64,000 nucleotides of DNA from Amycolatopsis balhimycina FH 1894 (GTDB taxonomy: Bacteria > Actinomycetota > Actinomycetes > Mycobacteriales > Pseudonocardiaceae): contig NZ_KB913037.1 of NCBI RefSeq assembly GCF_000384295.1, positions 8,371,533 to 8,435,532 on the forward strand, given 5' to 3'. Below the pieces are notes generated by a model. The model was not told where the DNA came from. It made no database searches and saw nothing but the letters and a program-made list of their open reading frames with translations. Shown in pieces: positions 1 through 8,931 of the stretch (position 1 is its first letter; the number at the start of each line of letters is the position of its first letter). The position numbers and the translations under genes were made by a program.

Positions 1-1
1 A

Positions 2-37
2 GCGATGATTTCGAGCGGAACGGAGGTGGCGCGATGA
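2..37 (+). CDS. 3' end of an upstream gene, possibly sigK (partial)
   Basis: Reading from base 2, an open frame ends at a TGA (35-37) that overlaps the ATG of the anti-sigma gene in an ATGA arrangement. Such start/stop coupling is usual between an ECF sigma factor and its cognate anti-sigma factor, so this could be the tail of a SigK-like sigma factor. Only eleven codons are visible, so the identity is inferred purely from the neighbour. Another frame stops at 6-8 and cannot be excluded as the true end. Confidence 0.25.
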   Translation, partial: AMISSGTEVAR

Positions 38-744
38 ACTCGGTCGACGAGAGTCACACGCAGCTCGGCGCGTACGCCCTCGGCGCGCTCGATCCCGGGG
101 AGGCGGCCGACTTCGAGCGGCGGCACCTGCAGACCTGCGCGCAGTGCCGGTTCGACCTGAACGAGCTGGTGGCCCTGCGCGAATCGCTCGACGAGGTACC
201 GCCCGAGGCGTTCCTCGACGGGCCGCCCGAAGGCGGGGATCTGCTGCTGCAGAAGACCCTGCGCCGGGTGCGCGACGAGGAAGAGCACGTGGCACCGGCC
301 CGTGCGCCACGCCGGGGCCTGGCCCTGGTCGCGGCGGCGGTGCTGGTCGTGGCGGCGCTCGGTGGCGGAGTTCTCGTGGGCCGCCAGACGGCCCCGGACG
401 GCGGCGGGGGCGTCGCGGCGCCTGCGTCGGACGTGCCCGGCACGAAGAACGTCGAAGGGCGGGATCCGACGACCGGCGTGCAGCTGGCTGCCTCGGTCAG
501 CCCGTTCCAGGGCTGGGTCCGGGTGAACGTGGCCGTGAAGGGCGTTCAAGCCGGGGAGAAGTGCCTGCTCCAGGTCACGACCAAGGGCGGTCAGGCCGTC
601 ACGGCCGGCAGCTGGCAGGTGTCCGAGAAGTGGGAGAACCAGGGCTTCCAGCTCGACGGGTCCGCGCTGGTCGCGCCCGACGACGTGAAGTCGGTCGACA
701 TCGTCACGGTGGACGGCCGGAAGCTGGTCTCGGCCCAGGTGTGA
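34..744 (+). CDS. rskA: Anti-sigma factor, RskA family
   Basis: 236-residue membrane-anchored anti-sigma factor, which would bind and silence an ECF sigma factor (SigK type) until regulated proteolysis releases it. The N-terminal cytoplasmic zinc-binding anti-sigma motif is visible as His31-x3-Cys35-x2-Cys38. One transmembrane helix spans about residues 95-116. The C-terminal extracytoplasmic part (about 150-236) has the RskA domain pattern (P-F-x-G-W, then a VTTKGG/SW stretch). GGAGG seven bases before the ATG supports the start. The stop overlaps the next gene's GTG, so the two are co-translated. The cognate sigma factor should lie just left of the window. Confidence 0.88.
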   Translation: MNSVDESHTQLGAYALGALDPGEAADFERRHLQTCAQCRFDLNELVALRESLDEVPPEAFLDGPPEGGDLLLQKTLRRVRDEEEHVAPARAPRRGLALVAAAVLVVAALGGGVLVGRQTAPDGGGGVAAPASDVPGTKNVEGRDPTTGVQLAASVSPFQGWVRVNVAVKGVQAGEKCLLQVTTKGGQAVTAGSWQVSEKWENQGFQLDGSALVAPDDVKSVDIVTVDGRKLVSAQV

Positions 745-1193
745 CCGGCGTGACGGGCGCGAGCTACCGGTTCCGCAGCACGTGGCTGCTTCCCGGAACC
801 GTGCCCGAGCGGGTGTTCGGCGTGGTCACCGACCTCGCCGGCTACCCGAGGTGGTGGTCGGACGTCCGCGCGGTGCGCCGGGTGGACGACGACACCGCCG
901 AACTGGTCTGCCGGTCCCGGCTGCCGTTCCGGCTCGTCGTCCGGATGCACCGGGACCACCAGGACGAGCGCACGGGCCTGATGCGGGTCAGGCTCAGCGG
1001 TGACCTCGACGGGACCCTGGCGGGAGCGGTCCGCGCGGCGGGCGCGGGCACGCTGCTGGAGATCACGCAGGACGTCCAGGTCCGGAAGAAGTTGCTGCAG
1101 CGCCTCGACACGGTGGCCCGGCCGCTGTTCCGCGCGAACCACGCGCTGATGATGCGGCGGGGCCACCGTGGGCTTTCGGCCTACCTCACGTGA
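741..1193 (+). CDS. SRPBCC (START-like) family protein
   Basis: 150-residue polyketide-cyclase/START-fold protein. Visible features are the N-terminal strand followed by P-E-R-V-F-x-V-V-T-D-L-A-G-Y-P-R-W-W (typical of ligand-binding SRPBCC domains) and a long C-terminal helix containing paired Arg and His residues. It probably binds or carries a small hydrophobic ligand; no catalytic role can be assigned. The GTG at 741 overlaps the anti-sigma stop by four bases; a second GTG at 750 is an alternative. Co-translation with the anti-sigma factor suggests membership of the sigma regulon. It ends in front of a large inverted repeat. Confidence 0.75.
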   Translation: MTGVTGASYRFRSTWLLPGTVPERVFGVVTDLAGYPRWWSDVRAVRRVDDDTAELVCRSRLPFRLVVRMHRDHQDERTGLMRVRLSGDLDGTLAGAVRAAGAGTLLEITQDVQVRKKLLQRLDTVARPLFRANHALMMRRGHRGLSAYLT

Positions 1194-1203
1194 TCAGGAA
1201 GCC

Positions 1204-1304
1204 GACACTCGTGATTGAAGGGACGACACGCCGGGCTGGCCGTGTCGTCCCTTCAATCACGAGTGTCGTCCCTTCAATCACGCGTGTCGGCCCCTCCGTC
1301 ACGC
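1204..1304. repeat. 27-bp inverted repeat plus 21-bp tandem repeats
   Basis: Bases 1204-1230 and 1241-1267 are perfect reverse complements around a 10-base loop. The right arm continues into tandem units of 21 bp (1242-1262, 1263-1283, and a degenerate third unit 1284-1304 that enters the 3' end of the MFS gene). The element sits between two convergent genes, so it can act as a bidirectional terminator, but the tandem part is not needed for that. Confidence 0.85.
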
Positions 1305-2720
1305 CTGACCGGCGACACAGACCTCCGGCTCGGGAGCAGTGGCGGAGATCTTGCGGGGGCGGCGGGCCAGGACCACGGCGCCCAGCGTGACCGCCGCGAT
1401 CAGGAAGCCCGCGCTGACGCCGTACGCCAGCCGGAACCCGGCCGCCAGTGCCTCGCGGTGGTCCACCGGACCGAGGCTCGCCGTGCGGGACGCGGCCACC
1501 GCCGCCAGCACCGCCGTGCCGACGGCCGCGCCGACCTGCTGGGTCGTGTTGATCAGGCCGGACGCGACACCGGCGTCCGCGGCCGGGACGTCCGCCATCG
1601 CCAGCCCCATCAGGGCCGGGATCGCCACGCCGGCGCCGAGGCCCATCAGCAGCAGCGGCGGCAGGATGCCGGTGAAGTAGGAGTCCGACACCCGGGTGAG
1701 CAGCAGCAGGCCGGCGATCACCAGCCCCAGACCCGTCAGCAGCACCGCCCGCGGCCCGAACCGCGCGGTGACCTTGCCCGCCAAACCGAGCGACGCCACC
1801 GCGATCACCAGCGGCACCGGCAGGAACGCGACACCCGTGCGCAGCGCGTCGAGGCCCAGCACCTGCTGCAGGTACAACGCCGTGACGAACTGGAAGCCGA
1901 GCAGCCCGGCGACCATCAGCACCATCACCAGGTTCGCGCCCGCCACCGCGCGGATCCGGAACAGCCGCAGCGGCAGCAACGGCGTCCGCGCCTTCGCCTG
2001 CCGCACCACGAACGCGGCCAGCAGGACGACCGCCGCGACCAGCACACCCCATACAGCGGACGAAATCGCGTACACGCCCAGCATCACGGCCGCGGTGACC
2101 AGCAGCGCGCCCAGGACGTCCAGGCCCGCCCGCAGGCCGGTGCCGCGGTCCGCGTCGACCACCCGGACCGCCAGCAGCAGCGCGACCACGCCGATCGGCA
2201 GATTGACGTAGAACGTCCAGTGCCAGTTCAGCGCCTGGGTGAGCGCGCCGCCCGCGATGAGCCCGATCGACGCGCCCGCCGCCTGCGTGAAGCTGTAGAC
2301 GCCGATCGCCTTCGCCCGGGCTCGCGGCTCGGGGAACATCGTGACGATCATGCCCAGCACCACCGCCGACGCGAGCGCGCCGCCGACGCCCTGGACGAAC
2401 CGCGCCGCGACCAGGACACCCGCGTCCGAGGCCAGACCCGCGAACAGGGAGGCCAGGGTGAACAGGCCCAGCCCGCCGAGGAAGACGCGGCGGCGGCCGG
2501 CCAGGTCGCCCAGGCGGCCGGAGATCAGGAGCAGGCCGCCGAACGCGACCAGGTAGGCGGTGAAGACCCAGGAAAGCCCCGCGGGCGTGAACCCGAGGCC
2601 GGCCTGGATGGCGGGCAGCGCCACCGCGACGATGCTGCTGTCCAGCACGACCATCAGCGAAGCGGCGCACAGCACCGCCAGCGCGAGGCCGCGGGAGCGG
2701 GTGGGGTGGTTCTCGGCCAT
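1299..2720 (-). CDS. MFS multidrug efflux transporter, DHA2/EmrB-QacA type
   Basis: 473-residue proton-driven exporter with about 14 hydrophobic segments, the length and topology of the 14-TM drug:H+ antiporter-2 family. Signature motifs include LDSSIVAVALPAI in TM1, the motif-A loop G-R-L-G-D-L-x-G-R-R between TM2 and TM3, and the motif-C-like A-G-A-S-I-G-L in TM5. The start at 2720 is chosen because GGAGGGG lies six bases upstream; a longer reading to 2765 has no ribosome site. It is divergent from an HxlR regulator across about 100 bp, a classic drug- or stress-induced exporter/regulator pair. Substrate unknown. Confidence 0.88.
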   Translation of the reverse strand: MAENHPTRSRGLALAVLCAASLMVVLDSSIVAVALPAIQAGLGFTPAGLSWVFTAYLVAFGGLLLISGRLGDLAGRRRVFLGGLGLFTLASLFAGLASDAGVLVAARFVQGVGGALASAVVLGMIVTMFPEPRARAKAIGVYSFTQAAGASIGLIAGGALTQALNWHWTFYVNLPIGVVALLLAVRVVDADRGTGLRAGLDVLGALLVTAAVMLGVYAISSAVWGVLVAAVVLLAAFVVRQAKARTPLLPLRLFRIRAVAGANLVMVLMVAGLLGFQFVTALYLQQVLGLDALRTGVAFLPVPLVIAVASLGLAGKVTARFGPRAVLLTGLGLVIAGLLLLTRVSDSYFTGILPPLLLMGLGAGVAIPALMGLAMADVPAADAGVASGLINTTQQVGAAVGTAVLAAVAASRTASLGPVDHREALAAGFRLAYGVSAGFLIAAVTLGAVVLARRPRKISATAPEPEVCVAGQA

Positions 2721-2759
2721 GTCAGGCCCCTCCAGTCGAGATTCACCTGGTCGTTGCCA

Positions 2760-2782
2760 GGGCACTTCTTGTAACAGTGCCC
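2760..2782. promoter_or_regulatory. Candidate HxlR operator
   Basis: GGGCACT (2760-2766) and AGTGCCC (2776-2782) form a perfect 7-bp inverted repeat with a 9-base spacer. It lies in the divergent region between the MFS exporter and the HxlR gene, where a regulator could control both promoters. Assignment is by position and symmetry only. Confidence 0.5.
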
Positions 2783-2823
2783 ATCATGTGTGACCATGGC
2801 TGCGCCGGGAAGGAGGCACTTTC

Positions 2824-3222
2824 ATGTCCCAGGGGAACATCGATGTACCTGTCCAGGCAGTCGAGGTGGATCCGGAAAAACTCGACGTCTGCACGGTGCT
2901 GGAGGTCATCAACCGGATCAGCGGCAAGTGGGCGATCGGCATCCTCCTGGAGGCCACGCGGGGCCCGGTGCGGTTCACCGAGCTGGAGCGCTCGGTCGCC
3001 GGCATCAGCCGCCGGATGCTGACGCTGACCCTGCGCAACCTCGAGCGTGACGGCCTGCTGAAGCGCACGATCTACCCCACGGTCCCCCCGCGAGTGGAAT
3101 ACGAAGCGACCCCGATGGCCAAGGAGCTGTACCAGTCGCTGAACGGCCTGCTCGGCTGGGCGGAACGGCATCGCGACGACATCGCCGTCGCACGCGTCGT
3201 CTACGACGCCCAGGCAAGCTGA
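2824..3222 (+). CDS. HxlR-family winged-helix regulator
   Basis: 132-residue single-domain transcription factor. The HxlR signature is clear: I-S-G-K-W-A-I-G-I-L-L-E, then F-T-E-L-E-R-S-V-A-G-I-S-R-R-M-L-T-L-T-L-R-x-L-E-R-D-G-L-L-x-R, followed by a wing with V-P-P-R-V-E-Y. The only cysteine, Cys23, lies just before the first helix, where redox-sensing members of this family (YodB, HypR) carry their reactive cysteine. A quinone- or electrophile-type signal is therefore plausible but unproven. AAGGAGG lies nine bases before the ATG. Divergent from the MFS exporter, which it probably controls together with itself. Confidence 0.88.
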   Translation: MSQGNIDVPVQAVEVDPEKLDVCTVLEVINRISGKWAIGILLEATRGPVRFTELERSVAGISRRMLTLTLRNLERDGLLKRTIYPTVPPRVEYEATPMAKELYQSLNGLLGWAERHRDDIAVARVVYDAQAS

Positions 3223-3262
3223 ACTCTGCTTGTCCAAACTCTGCTTGCCCAAAACGTGGAAC

Positions 3263-3302
3263 GGGCCGCGGTGCGAGGTCGGGGAGACTCGCACCGCGGC
3301 CC
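3263..3302. terminator. Terminator hairpin between hxlR and dctA
   Basis: Perfect 15-bp stem (3263-3277 with 3288-3302) and a 10-base loop, between convergent genes. There is no strong T-tract. Just upstream (3222-3251) the words AACTCTGCTTG are repeated in tandem. Confidence 0.7.
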
Positions 3303-3349
3303 GCGGTGGTTCGTGCTCAGCGGGGGCAGTGAGCACGAACGTCAGAGGG

Positions 3350-4699
3350 TCAAGCCGGGACCTTTTCGCCCTCCGGCTCGGATTTCACCGGCTCGTGCTC
3401 GTCGAGCATGGTCGCTTCGTCGAACGGTTCCTCGCCGGCGAAGACGCGCTCCGCCTGGTCGCGGTCGAACTCCTTCGTCCAGTTTCCGATGAGGACGGTC
3501 GCGACGGCGTTGCCGGCGAAGTTCGTCAGCGCGCGGGCCTCCGACATGAACCGGTCGATGCCGAGGATGAAGCCGACGCCGTTGACCAGCTCGGGCCGGT
3601 GCGACTGCAGGCCGCTGGCGAGCACCGCGATGCCGGAGCCGCTGACGCCGGCGGCGCCCTTCGACGCGATGATCATGAACAGCAGCAGGACGATCTGCGA
3701 GCCGATCGACAGCGGCTGGTCCTGGGCCGAGGCGATGAACAGCGTCGCCATGGTCAGGTAGATCGCGGTGCCGTCGAGGTTGAACGAGTACCCGGTGGGC
3801 ACGGTGATGCCGACGACCGACTTGCCGACGCCGAGGTGCTCCATCTTCGCGATCAGCCGCGGCAGCGCCGACTCCGACGACGACGTCGACAGGATCAGCA
3901 GGAATTCGCGGCGCAGGTAGTTGAGCAGCTTCAGGATGTTCACCCGCGCGCCGGCCCAGAGCACGAGGCCGAGGATGCCGAAGACGAACACCAGGCAGGT
4001 CAGGTAGAACCCGATCATGATCACCGCGAGGCTCTTCAACGCGTTGAGCCCGGTCGCGCCGACCACCGCGGCGATGGCGCCGAACGCGCCGACCGGGGCG
4101 GCCCACATGATCATCGCCAGGATCCGGAACACCAGCCGCTGGATGTGCTCGATGCCGCGCAGGATCGGCGCGCCCTTCGGGCCGAGCTTCTGCAGCGCGA
4201 AGCCGACGAGCAGCGCGACCAGCAGCGTCTGCAGCACCTGGCCTTCGGTGAACGCCGAGACGAACGTCTTCGGGATGATGCCCAGCGCGAACTCCACCGG
4301 ACCCGCGGAGCCGGTGGCCGAGTCGTGCGCCTTCTTCACGTCGCCCGGGTTGAGGTGCAGCCCGGTGCCCGGGTGCAGCAGGTTGCCCACGATCAGGCCG
4401 ATCGCCAGCGCGAACGTCGACATCGCGATGAAGTAGACGAGCGCCATCAGGCCGATCTTGCCGACCTTCGCCGCCTTCGCGACCGAGCCGACGCCGATCA
4501 CGATGGTGCAGAAGATGATCGGCGAGATCATCATCTTGATCAGGTTGACGAAGCCGTCGCCCAGCGGCTTCAGGCCCTTGGCGAAGCCGGGGAAGAGAAA
4601 GCCGACCGCGATGCCCAGGGCGACCGCGACGATCACGGCCAGGTAGAGGTAGCGGGTCTTGTCGCGGCGCGGCGGCGCGTCGGGGGTCGGTGTAGGCAC
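3350..4699 (-). CDS. dctA: C4-dicarboxylate:cation symporter DctA
   Basis: 449-residue secondary transporter of the DAACS (dicarboxylate/amino acid:cation symporter) family, importing succinate, fumarate or malate. Family hallmarks are K-M-M-I-S-P-I-I-F-C-T-I-V in TM2-3, the serine-rich re-entrant loop with S-T-S-S-S-E-S-A-L-P-R, and the hydrophobic P-T-G-Y-S-F-N-L-D-G-T-A-I-Y region that carries the cation/substrate site. The GTG at 4699 has GGAGG five bases upstream; an extension to ATG 4777 has no ribosome site and would overlap the divergent promoter. The adjacent divergent CitA/CitB-type two-component system is the expected regulator. Confidence 0.92.
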   Translation of the reverse strand: MPTPTPDAPPRRDKTRYLYLAVIVAVALGIAVGFLFPGFAKGLKPLGDGFVNLIKMMISPIIFCTIVIGVGSVAKAAKVGKIGLMALVYFIAMSTFALAIGLIVGNLLHPGTGLHLNPGDVKKAHDSATGSAGPVEFALGIIPKTFVSAFTEGQVLQTLLVALLVGFALQKLGPKGAPILRGIEHIQRLVFRILAMIMWAAPVGAFGAIAAVVGATGLNALKSLAVIMIGFYLTCLVFVFGILGLVLWAGARVNILKLLNYLRREFLLILSTSSSESALPRLIAKMEHLGVGKSVVGITVPTGYSFNLDGTAIYLTMATLFIASAQDQPLSIGSQIVLLLFMIIASKGAAGVSGSGIAVLASGLQSHRPELVNGVGFILGIDRFMSEARALTNFAGNAVATVLIGNWTKEFDRDQAERVFAGEEPFDEATMLDEHEPVKSEPEGEKVPA

Positions 4700-4842
4700 C
4701 GTTGCCTCCAGCTCGGGGATGTCCAGGTTGCGGCACACTGTAGGCGCAGTTCGGTGATCCGGCTCACTTGTGTTCATTGAGTTCGTGTGATGATCGACCG
4801 TCCCGTTCGGACACCGGCGTGCGCGTGTGCTGGTATGAGGAG

Positions 4843-6429
4843 GTGCCCCCGACGTTGCGGTCCCACTGGAGCCTGGCGCGTCAGCTGCTCGTGCTGCAGC
4901 TCGCGATGCTCTGCGTGCTGGCCGGCGCCGGGATCACGTTCGCCTACCTCGACGCGCAGCGGGCGGTGCGCGAGAACGCCGTCGACCAGGTCCATGCGGT
5001 CGCCGCGACGGTGGCCGACGCGCCGAGCGTCGTCGCCGCGGTGACCTCGCCGAATCCGAGCGCGACGCTGCAGCCGTTCGCGGACCGCGTGCAGCTCGAC
5101 ACCCACGTCACCTTCATCACGATCATGAGCCCGGCCGGGATCCGCTACACGCACCCGACCCCGGCGCTGATCGGCCAGCACTACATCGGAACCATCGACA
5201 AGGCGCAGCGCGGCGGCGAGATCACCGAGACCTACACCGGCTCGCTCGGCCCGTCGGTGCGCACGGTCGTGCCGGTGTTCGACGCCGGGCACCGGGTGAT
5301 CGCGCTGGTCGCGGTCGGCATCACCGTCGAGGCGATCTCGGCCGAGCTGCGCCAACGGCTGTGGCCGTTGTTCGGCGTGGCCGGCGCGGTGCTCGTGGTC
5401 GGCGCACTCGGTGGCTGGCTGATCAGCGCCCGGCTGCGGCGCCAGACCCGGGGTGTCGCGCCGGACGAGCTGAGCAACCTCTTCGAGTACCACGAGGCCG
5501 TCCTGCACTCGGTCCGCGAAGGCGTGCTGCTCGTCGGCCGCGACGGGCGGATCGGGCTCTGCAACGACGGCGCGCGGACGCTCCTCGGGCTCGACGGCGA
5601 TCCGGTCGGCCGCGACTTGGCGACGTTGGGCCTGCCCGACGGGCTGGCCGAGGCGTTCACCTCCGCCGAGAACCGGGCCGAGGAGCTGCACCTGACGGAC
5701 TCGCGCGTGCTGCTGGTCAGCACGAGCGCGGTCCGCTCGGGTGGCCGCTCGCAGGGCACCGTCGTAGTCCTGCGCGACCACACCGAACTGCAGACGCTGA
5801 CCGGGGAGCTGACCACCGCCCGCGGCCTCGCCGAGGCGCTGCGATCGCAGGCGCACGAGGCGGCGAACCGGCTGCACACGGTCGTTTCGCTGGTCGAGAT
5901 CGGCAAACCCGAGCAGGCCGTCGAGTTCGCGACCGCCGAGCTCGCGCTGGCCCAGGAACTGACCGACCGCGTCGTCGGCGCGGTCGCCGAGCCGGTGCTC
6001 GCCGCGCTGCTGCTGGGCAAGGCCGCCGAGGCGAGCGAACGCGGCGTCGAGCTGACGGTCACGCCGGACACGGTGATCGACGACGCGACCCTCGGCATCG
6101 CCGCCCGCGACCTGGTGACCATTCTCGGCAACCTGATCGACAACGGCCTCGACGCGGCCGTGCGCGGCACCGGTCACCCCAAGGTCGTCGTCACCGCCCG
6201 CTCCGACGAGGGCGGGCTGCTGTTGCGCGTCACCGACAGCGGACCCGGTGTCCCCGAGGACGCCGACGTCTTCCGCCGCGGCTGGTCGACGAAGGCCGGT
6301 GACGGCCACGGCCTCGGGCTCGCGCTCGTCGGCCAGGCGGTGCGCCGCTACGGCGGTACGGTCGACGTCGGACGGGACGGCGGCGCGGTGTTCACCGTCC
6401 GGCTGCCGCGGCAGGAGGCGGACGGGTGA
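4843..6429 (+). CDS. CitA/DcuS-type sensor histidine kinase
   Basis: 528-residue membrane kinase sensing an extracellular carboxylate. Order of parts: a short N-terminal segment, TM1 in the L-L-V-L-Q-L-A-M-L-C-V-L-A region, an extracytoplasmic PAS-like sensor of about 130 residues (motif I-R-Y-T-H-P-T), TM2, a cytoplasmic PAS domain (H-S-V-R-E-G-V-L-L-V), a phospho-acceptor helix (S-Q-x-H-E-x-x-N-R-L-H), and an ATPase domain with LIDNGLDAA, DSGPGVP and GHGLGLALV boxes. The start is uncertain: GTG 4843 is used here, and TTG 4855 is better spaced from the GAGGAGG. It overlaps the response regulator by four bases and lies divergent from dctA, so C4-dicarboxylate sensing is the likely role. Confidence 0.88.
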   Translation: MPPTLRSHWSLARQLLVLQLAMLCVLAGAGITFAYLDAQRAVRENAVDQVHAVAATVADAPSVVAAVTSPNPSATLQPFADRVQLDTHVTFITIMSPAGIRYTHPTPALIGQHYIGTIDKAQRGGEITETYTGSLGPSVRTVVPVFDAGHRVIALVAVGITVEAISAELRQRLWPLFGVAGAVLVVGALGGWLISARLRRQTRGVAPDELSNLFEYHEAVLHSVREGVLLVGRDGRIGLCNDGARTLLGLDGDPVGRDLATLGLPDGLAEAFTSAENRAEELHLTDSRVLLVSTSAVRSGGRSQGTVVVLRDHTELQTLTGELTTARGLAEALRSQAHEAANRLHTVVSLVEIGKPEQAVEFATAELALAQELTDRVVGAVAEPVLAALLLGKAAEASERGVELTVTPDTVIDDATLGIAARDLVTILGNLIDNGLDAAVRGTGHPKVVVTARSDEGGLLLRVTDSGPGVPEDADVFRRGWSTKAGDGHGLGLALVGQAVRRYGGTVDVGRDGGAVFTVRLPRQEADG

Positions 6430-7094
6430 TCCGGGTGCTGGTGGTGGAGGACGAGCCGGTGGCCGCCGAGGCGCACCGCGTCTACGTCGAACGGCTCCCG
6501 GGTTTCTCGGTGGCGGGCGTCGTCCATTCGGGCGGCGAGGCCCTGCGGTTCTGCGAACGCGAGCCGGTCGACCTGGTGCTGCTCGACTTCTACCTGCCCG
6601 ACACGCACGGGCTGGCGGTGTGCCGTTCGCTGCGCGCGGCCGGGCTGCCGATCGACGTCATCGCCGTGACGTCGGCGCGTGACCTCGGCCTGGTCAAGGC
6701 CGCGGTCTCGGTCGGCGTGGTGCAGTACCTGCTCAAGCCGTTCACCTTCGCCACGTTGCGGGAGAAGCTCGAGCGCTACGCCGAGTTCCGCGACGCGTCC
6801 GGCGAGGTCACCGGCCAGGCGGAGATCGACCGGGCCCTCGGCGCGCTGCGCACGACCGAGCAGCCGCCCCTGCCGAAGGGGATGAGCATCCAGACGCTGG
6901 AAGCGATCACGGACGCGCTTTCCGGCGCGACGGAAGGACTCTCCGCGGGCGCGGCGGCGAGCGCGATCGGCGCGTCCCGCGTGACGGCCCGGCGGTACCT
7001 GGAGTACTTGGCGGACAACGGAATGGCCCACCGCGAGCCGCACTACGGCCAGGTCGGGCGGCCCGAGGTCTGGTACCGGCTGACGCGGGCCTGA
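6426..7094 (+). CDS. CitB/DcuR-type response regulator
   Basis: 222-residue two-domain regulator. The receiver domain has the acidic pair Glu8/Asp9, phospho-acceptor Asp54 (LVLLDFYLP), a Ser/Thr after V-I-A-V-T, and the conserved Lys in Y-L-L-K-P-F. The C-terminal half contains a helix-turn-helix of the CitB/DctR type (S-A-G-A-A-A-S-A-I-G-A-S-R-V-T-A-R-R-Y-L-E-Y-L). The GTG start overlaps the kinase stop in a GTGA. Together they form a DpiA/CitB-like system expected to activate dctA. Confidence 0.9.
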   Translation: MIRVLVVEDEPVAAEAHRVYVERLPGFSVAGVVHSGGEALRFCEREPVDLVLLDFYLPDTHGLAVCRSLRAAGLPIDVIAVTSARDLGLVKAAVSVGVVQYLLKPFTFATLREKLERYAEFRDASGEVTGQAEIDRALGALRTTEQPPLPKGMSIQTLEAITDALSGATEGLSAGAAASAIGASRVTARRYLEYLADNGMAHREPHYGQVGRPEVWYRLTRA

Positions 7095-7098
7095 GCCA

Positions 7099-7125
7099 CC
7101 GCCGGCTTCCCCCGACTTCCGGCGG
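7099..7125. terminator. Short hairpin after the response regulator
   Basis: CCGCCGG (7099-7105) pairs with CCGGCGG (7119-7125) directly after the two-component operon. The stem is short and lacks a T-tract, so termination is only possible. Confidence 0.4.
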
Positions 7126-7185
7126 GTTCCGGTGCTTCGGCCGGTGCGGTAGACCGGAAGGAACGCCGACCAGGGGAGTGCCGCC

Positions 7186-8931
7186 ATGCGGAAGTGGGCC
7201 GGAGTCGTCGCCTTGCTGTTGTCGCTCGGGGTCGTCGCACCGGCGCACGCCGCGGAGCCCGTGGCCACCGTCACCGAAGTCCAGGTCACCGGGCCGGTCG
7301 CGCAGCGGTTCAACCTCGTCGTCCTCGGGGACGGCTACACCGCCGCCGAGCAGCCGAAGTTCTTCGCCGACGTCGAGCGGCACGTCAGCACCCTGTGGTC
7401 GCTCGAGCCGTTCAAGTCCTACCGCAGCTACTTCAACGTCTACGCGGTGTCGATCGCCTCGCCGGAGTCCGGTGTGGACTGTGACCCCGGCCTGGCCGCG
7501 CCGAAGCGGAACACCCCGCTGGACATGGGTTTCTGGGGCGGCTGCAACGCGCAGAGCGTGCAACGGCTGCTGACCGTCGACGACGCGGCCGCCCAGCGGT
7601 ACGCCGATCTCGTGCCCGGCACGACCCCGGCGAACCGGCAGATCCTGGCGCTGGGCAACAGCTCCACCTACGGCGGCGCGGGCGGCACGTACGCGACGGC
7701 GTCCGGCGGGAACGCCCTGTCCGCGCTGATCTCGCCGCACGAACTGGGCCACTCACTCGGTGGCCTCGACGACGAGTACGACTACTACGCGCGCGGAGTT
7801 CCGGGCGGCGCGTACGAAGGCGGCGAGCCGGACTCGATCCACCACACCCTGCTGACCGAGCCGCAGCTGCGTGCCCAGCACGCGAAGTGGTGGCGCTGGC
7901 TGGGCGAGCCCAGCGAGTCCGGTGGCACGATCGGCCGTTTCGAAGGCGGGCTGTACACCCAGACGGGAGTGTGGCGGCCGAGCAAGCACTCGATGATGAA
8001 GACGCTCGGCTATGCGTTCGACCAGGTCGGCCGCGAACGGATGACGCAGCGGATCGCGGCGAAGGTCCCGCTGATCAGCGGCGGTACCCCGGCCGGGACG
8101 ATCGGCGCGGACCGCGTCGTGTGGCTGCGGACGCTGCACCCGATGAGCCACCGCCTGGACGTTACGTGGACGCTCGACGGCACCCGGCTGCCCGGCCGCG
8201 ACGCGGTCGATCTGCGCCGCGTGCACTTGCGGCCCGGTCACCACACCCTGACGGCGACGGTGACCGACCCGACGCCGTTCGTCCGCGACCCGGCGGTCCG
8301 GCCATCCGCGACCCGCACCTGGACGGTCGACACGGCGATGGTCACGCCGCCCGCGGGCGGTCCGGCGGTGGTGGCGTCGACGCCGACCTCGCAGCCCGTC
8401 GGCGCCCACGACGTGGTCTACGTCGAACCCGGCGAGCCGACCGGCTCGATCCCCGAGGTTCTTTGGATGCTCGACGGGCGGTTCGCCGGAACCGGCTCCG
8501 ACTTCGCCCTGGACGCGTCCCGCGGCTCGCACACGCTCACCGCGACGACCGGCGGCACGACCTTGAGCTGGACGGTGGACGCAACGGCCCCGGAGACCAC
8601 GGCGGAGCTGCCACCAGGCAACGTCTATCACGGCTCCTTCACCCTGCGCCTGAAGTCTTCGGACGGAATGCCGGAGTTCCGCGTCGACGGCGACGGCTGG
8701 CACAAGTTCTACGGCTGGCCGACGGACCCGGACGCGCCGTACCTGTTCACCCCGCGTGGCACGGAGATCGACGGGCTGGCGTACGGCAACCTCGGCCCGG
8801 ACGGGCTGACGGTGTCGCCGTTCTCGGAGCGGAAACCGGGCTACGGCAAGCACCGGATCGAGTACCGGTCCATCGACGCGGCCGGGAACGTGGGTCCGAC
8901 GAAGTCGGTCACGGTGACGCTGCTGCCGTGA
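7186..8931 (+). CDS. Secreted M64-family metallopeptidase
   Basis: 581-residue exported zinc peptidase of the IgA-peptidase M64 family. Residues 1-22 form a Sec signal peptide ending A-H-A-A. The catalytic domain begins with R-F-N-L-V-V-L-G-D-G-Y-T and carries the zinc motif HELGH at 185-189, followed by S-L-G-G-L-D-D-E-Y with further acidic residues. The C-terminal half (about 300-581) has Ig-like repeats and resembles the bacterial Ig/FN-type modules appended to secreted enzymes. GGGGAG precedes the ATG. Substrate unknown; most actinobacterial members are not IgA-specific. It is followed with no gap by the convergent GH20 gene, so their transcripts must overlap. Confidence 0.85.
   Translation: MRKWAGVVALLLSLGVVAPAHAAEPVATVTEVQVTGPVAQRFNLVVLGDGYTAAEQPKFFADVERHVSTLWSLEPFKSYRSYFNVYAVSIASPESGVDCDPGLAAPKRNTPLDMGFWGGCNAQSVQRLLTVDDAAAQRYADLVPGTTPANRQILALGNSSTYGGAGGTYATASGGNALSALISPHELGHSLGGLDDEYDYYARGVPGGAYEGGEPDSIHHTLLTEPQLRAQHAKWWRWLGEPSESGGTIGRFEGGLYTQTGVWRPSKHSMMKTLGYAFDQVGRERMTQRIAAKVPLISGGTPAGTIGADRVVWLRTLHPMSHRLDVTWTLDGTRLPGRDAVDLRRVHLRPGHHTLTATVTDPTPFVRDPAVRPSATRTWTVDTAMVTPPAGGPAVVASTPTSQPVGAHDVVYVEPGEPTGSIPEVLWMLDGRFAGTGSDFALDASRGSHTLTATTGGTTLSWTVDATAPETTAELPPGNVYHGSFTLRLKSSDGMPEFRVDGDGWHKFYGWPTDPDAPYLFTPRGTEIDGLAYGNLGPDGLTVSPFSERKPGYGKHRIEYRSIDAAGNVGPTKSVTVTLLP

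Noticed and set aside
4700..4777. N-terminal extension of DctA to ATG 4777
   Set aside because: No ribosome site, overlaps the divergent promoter, and GTG 4699 has a well-spaced GGAGG and the usual family length.
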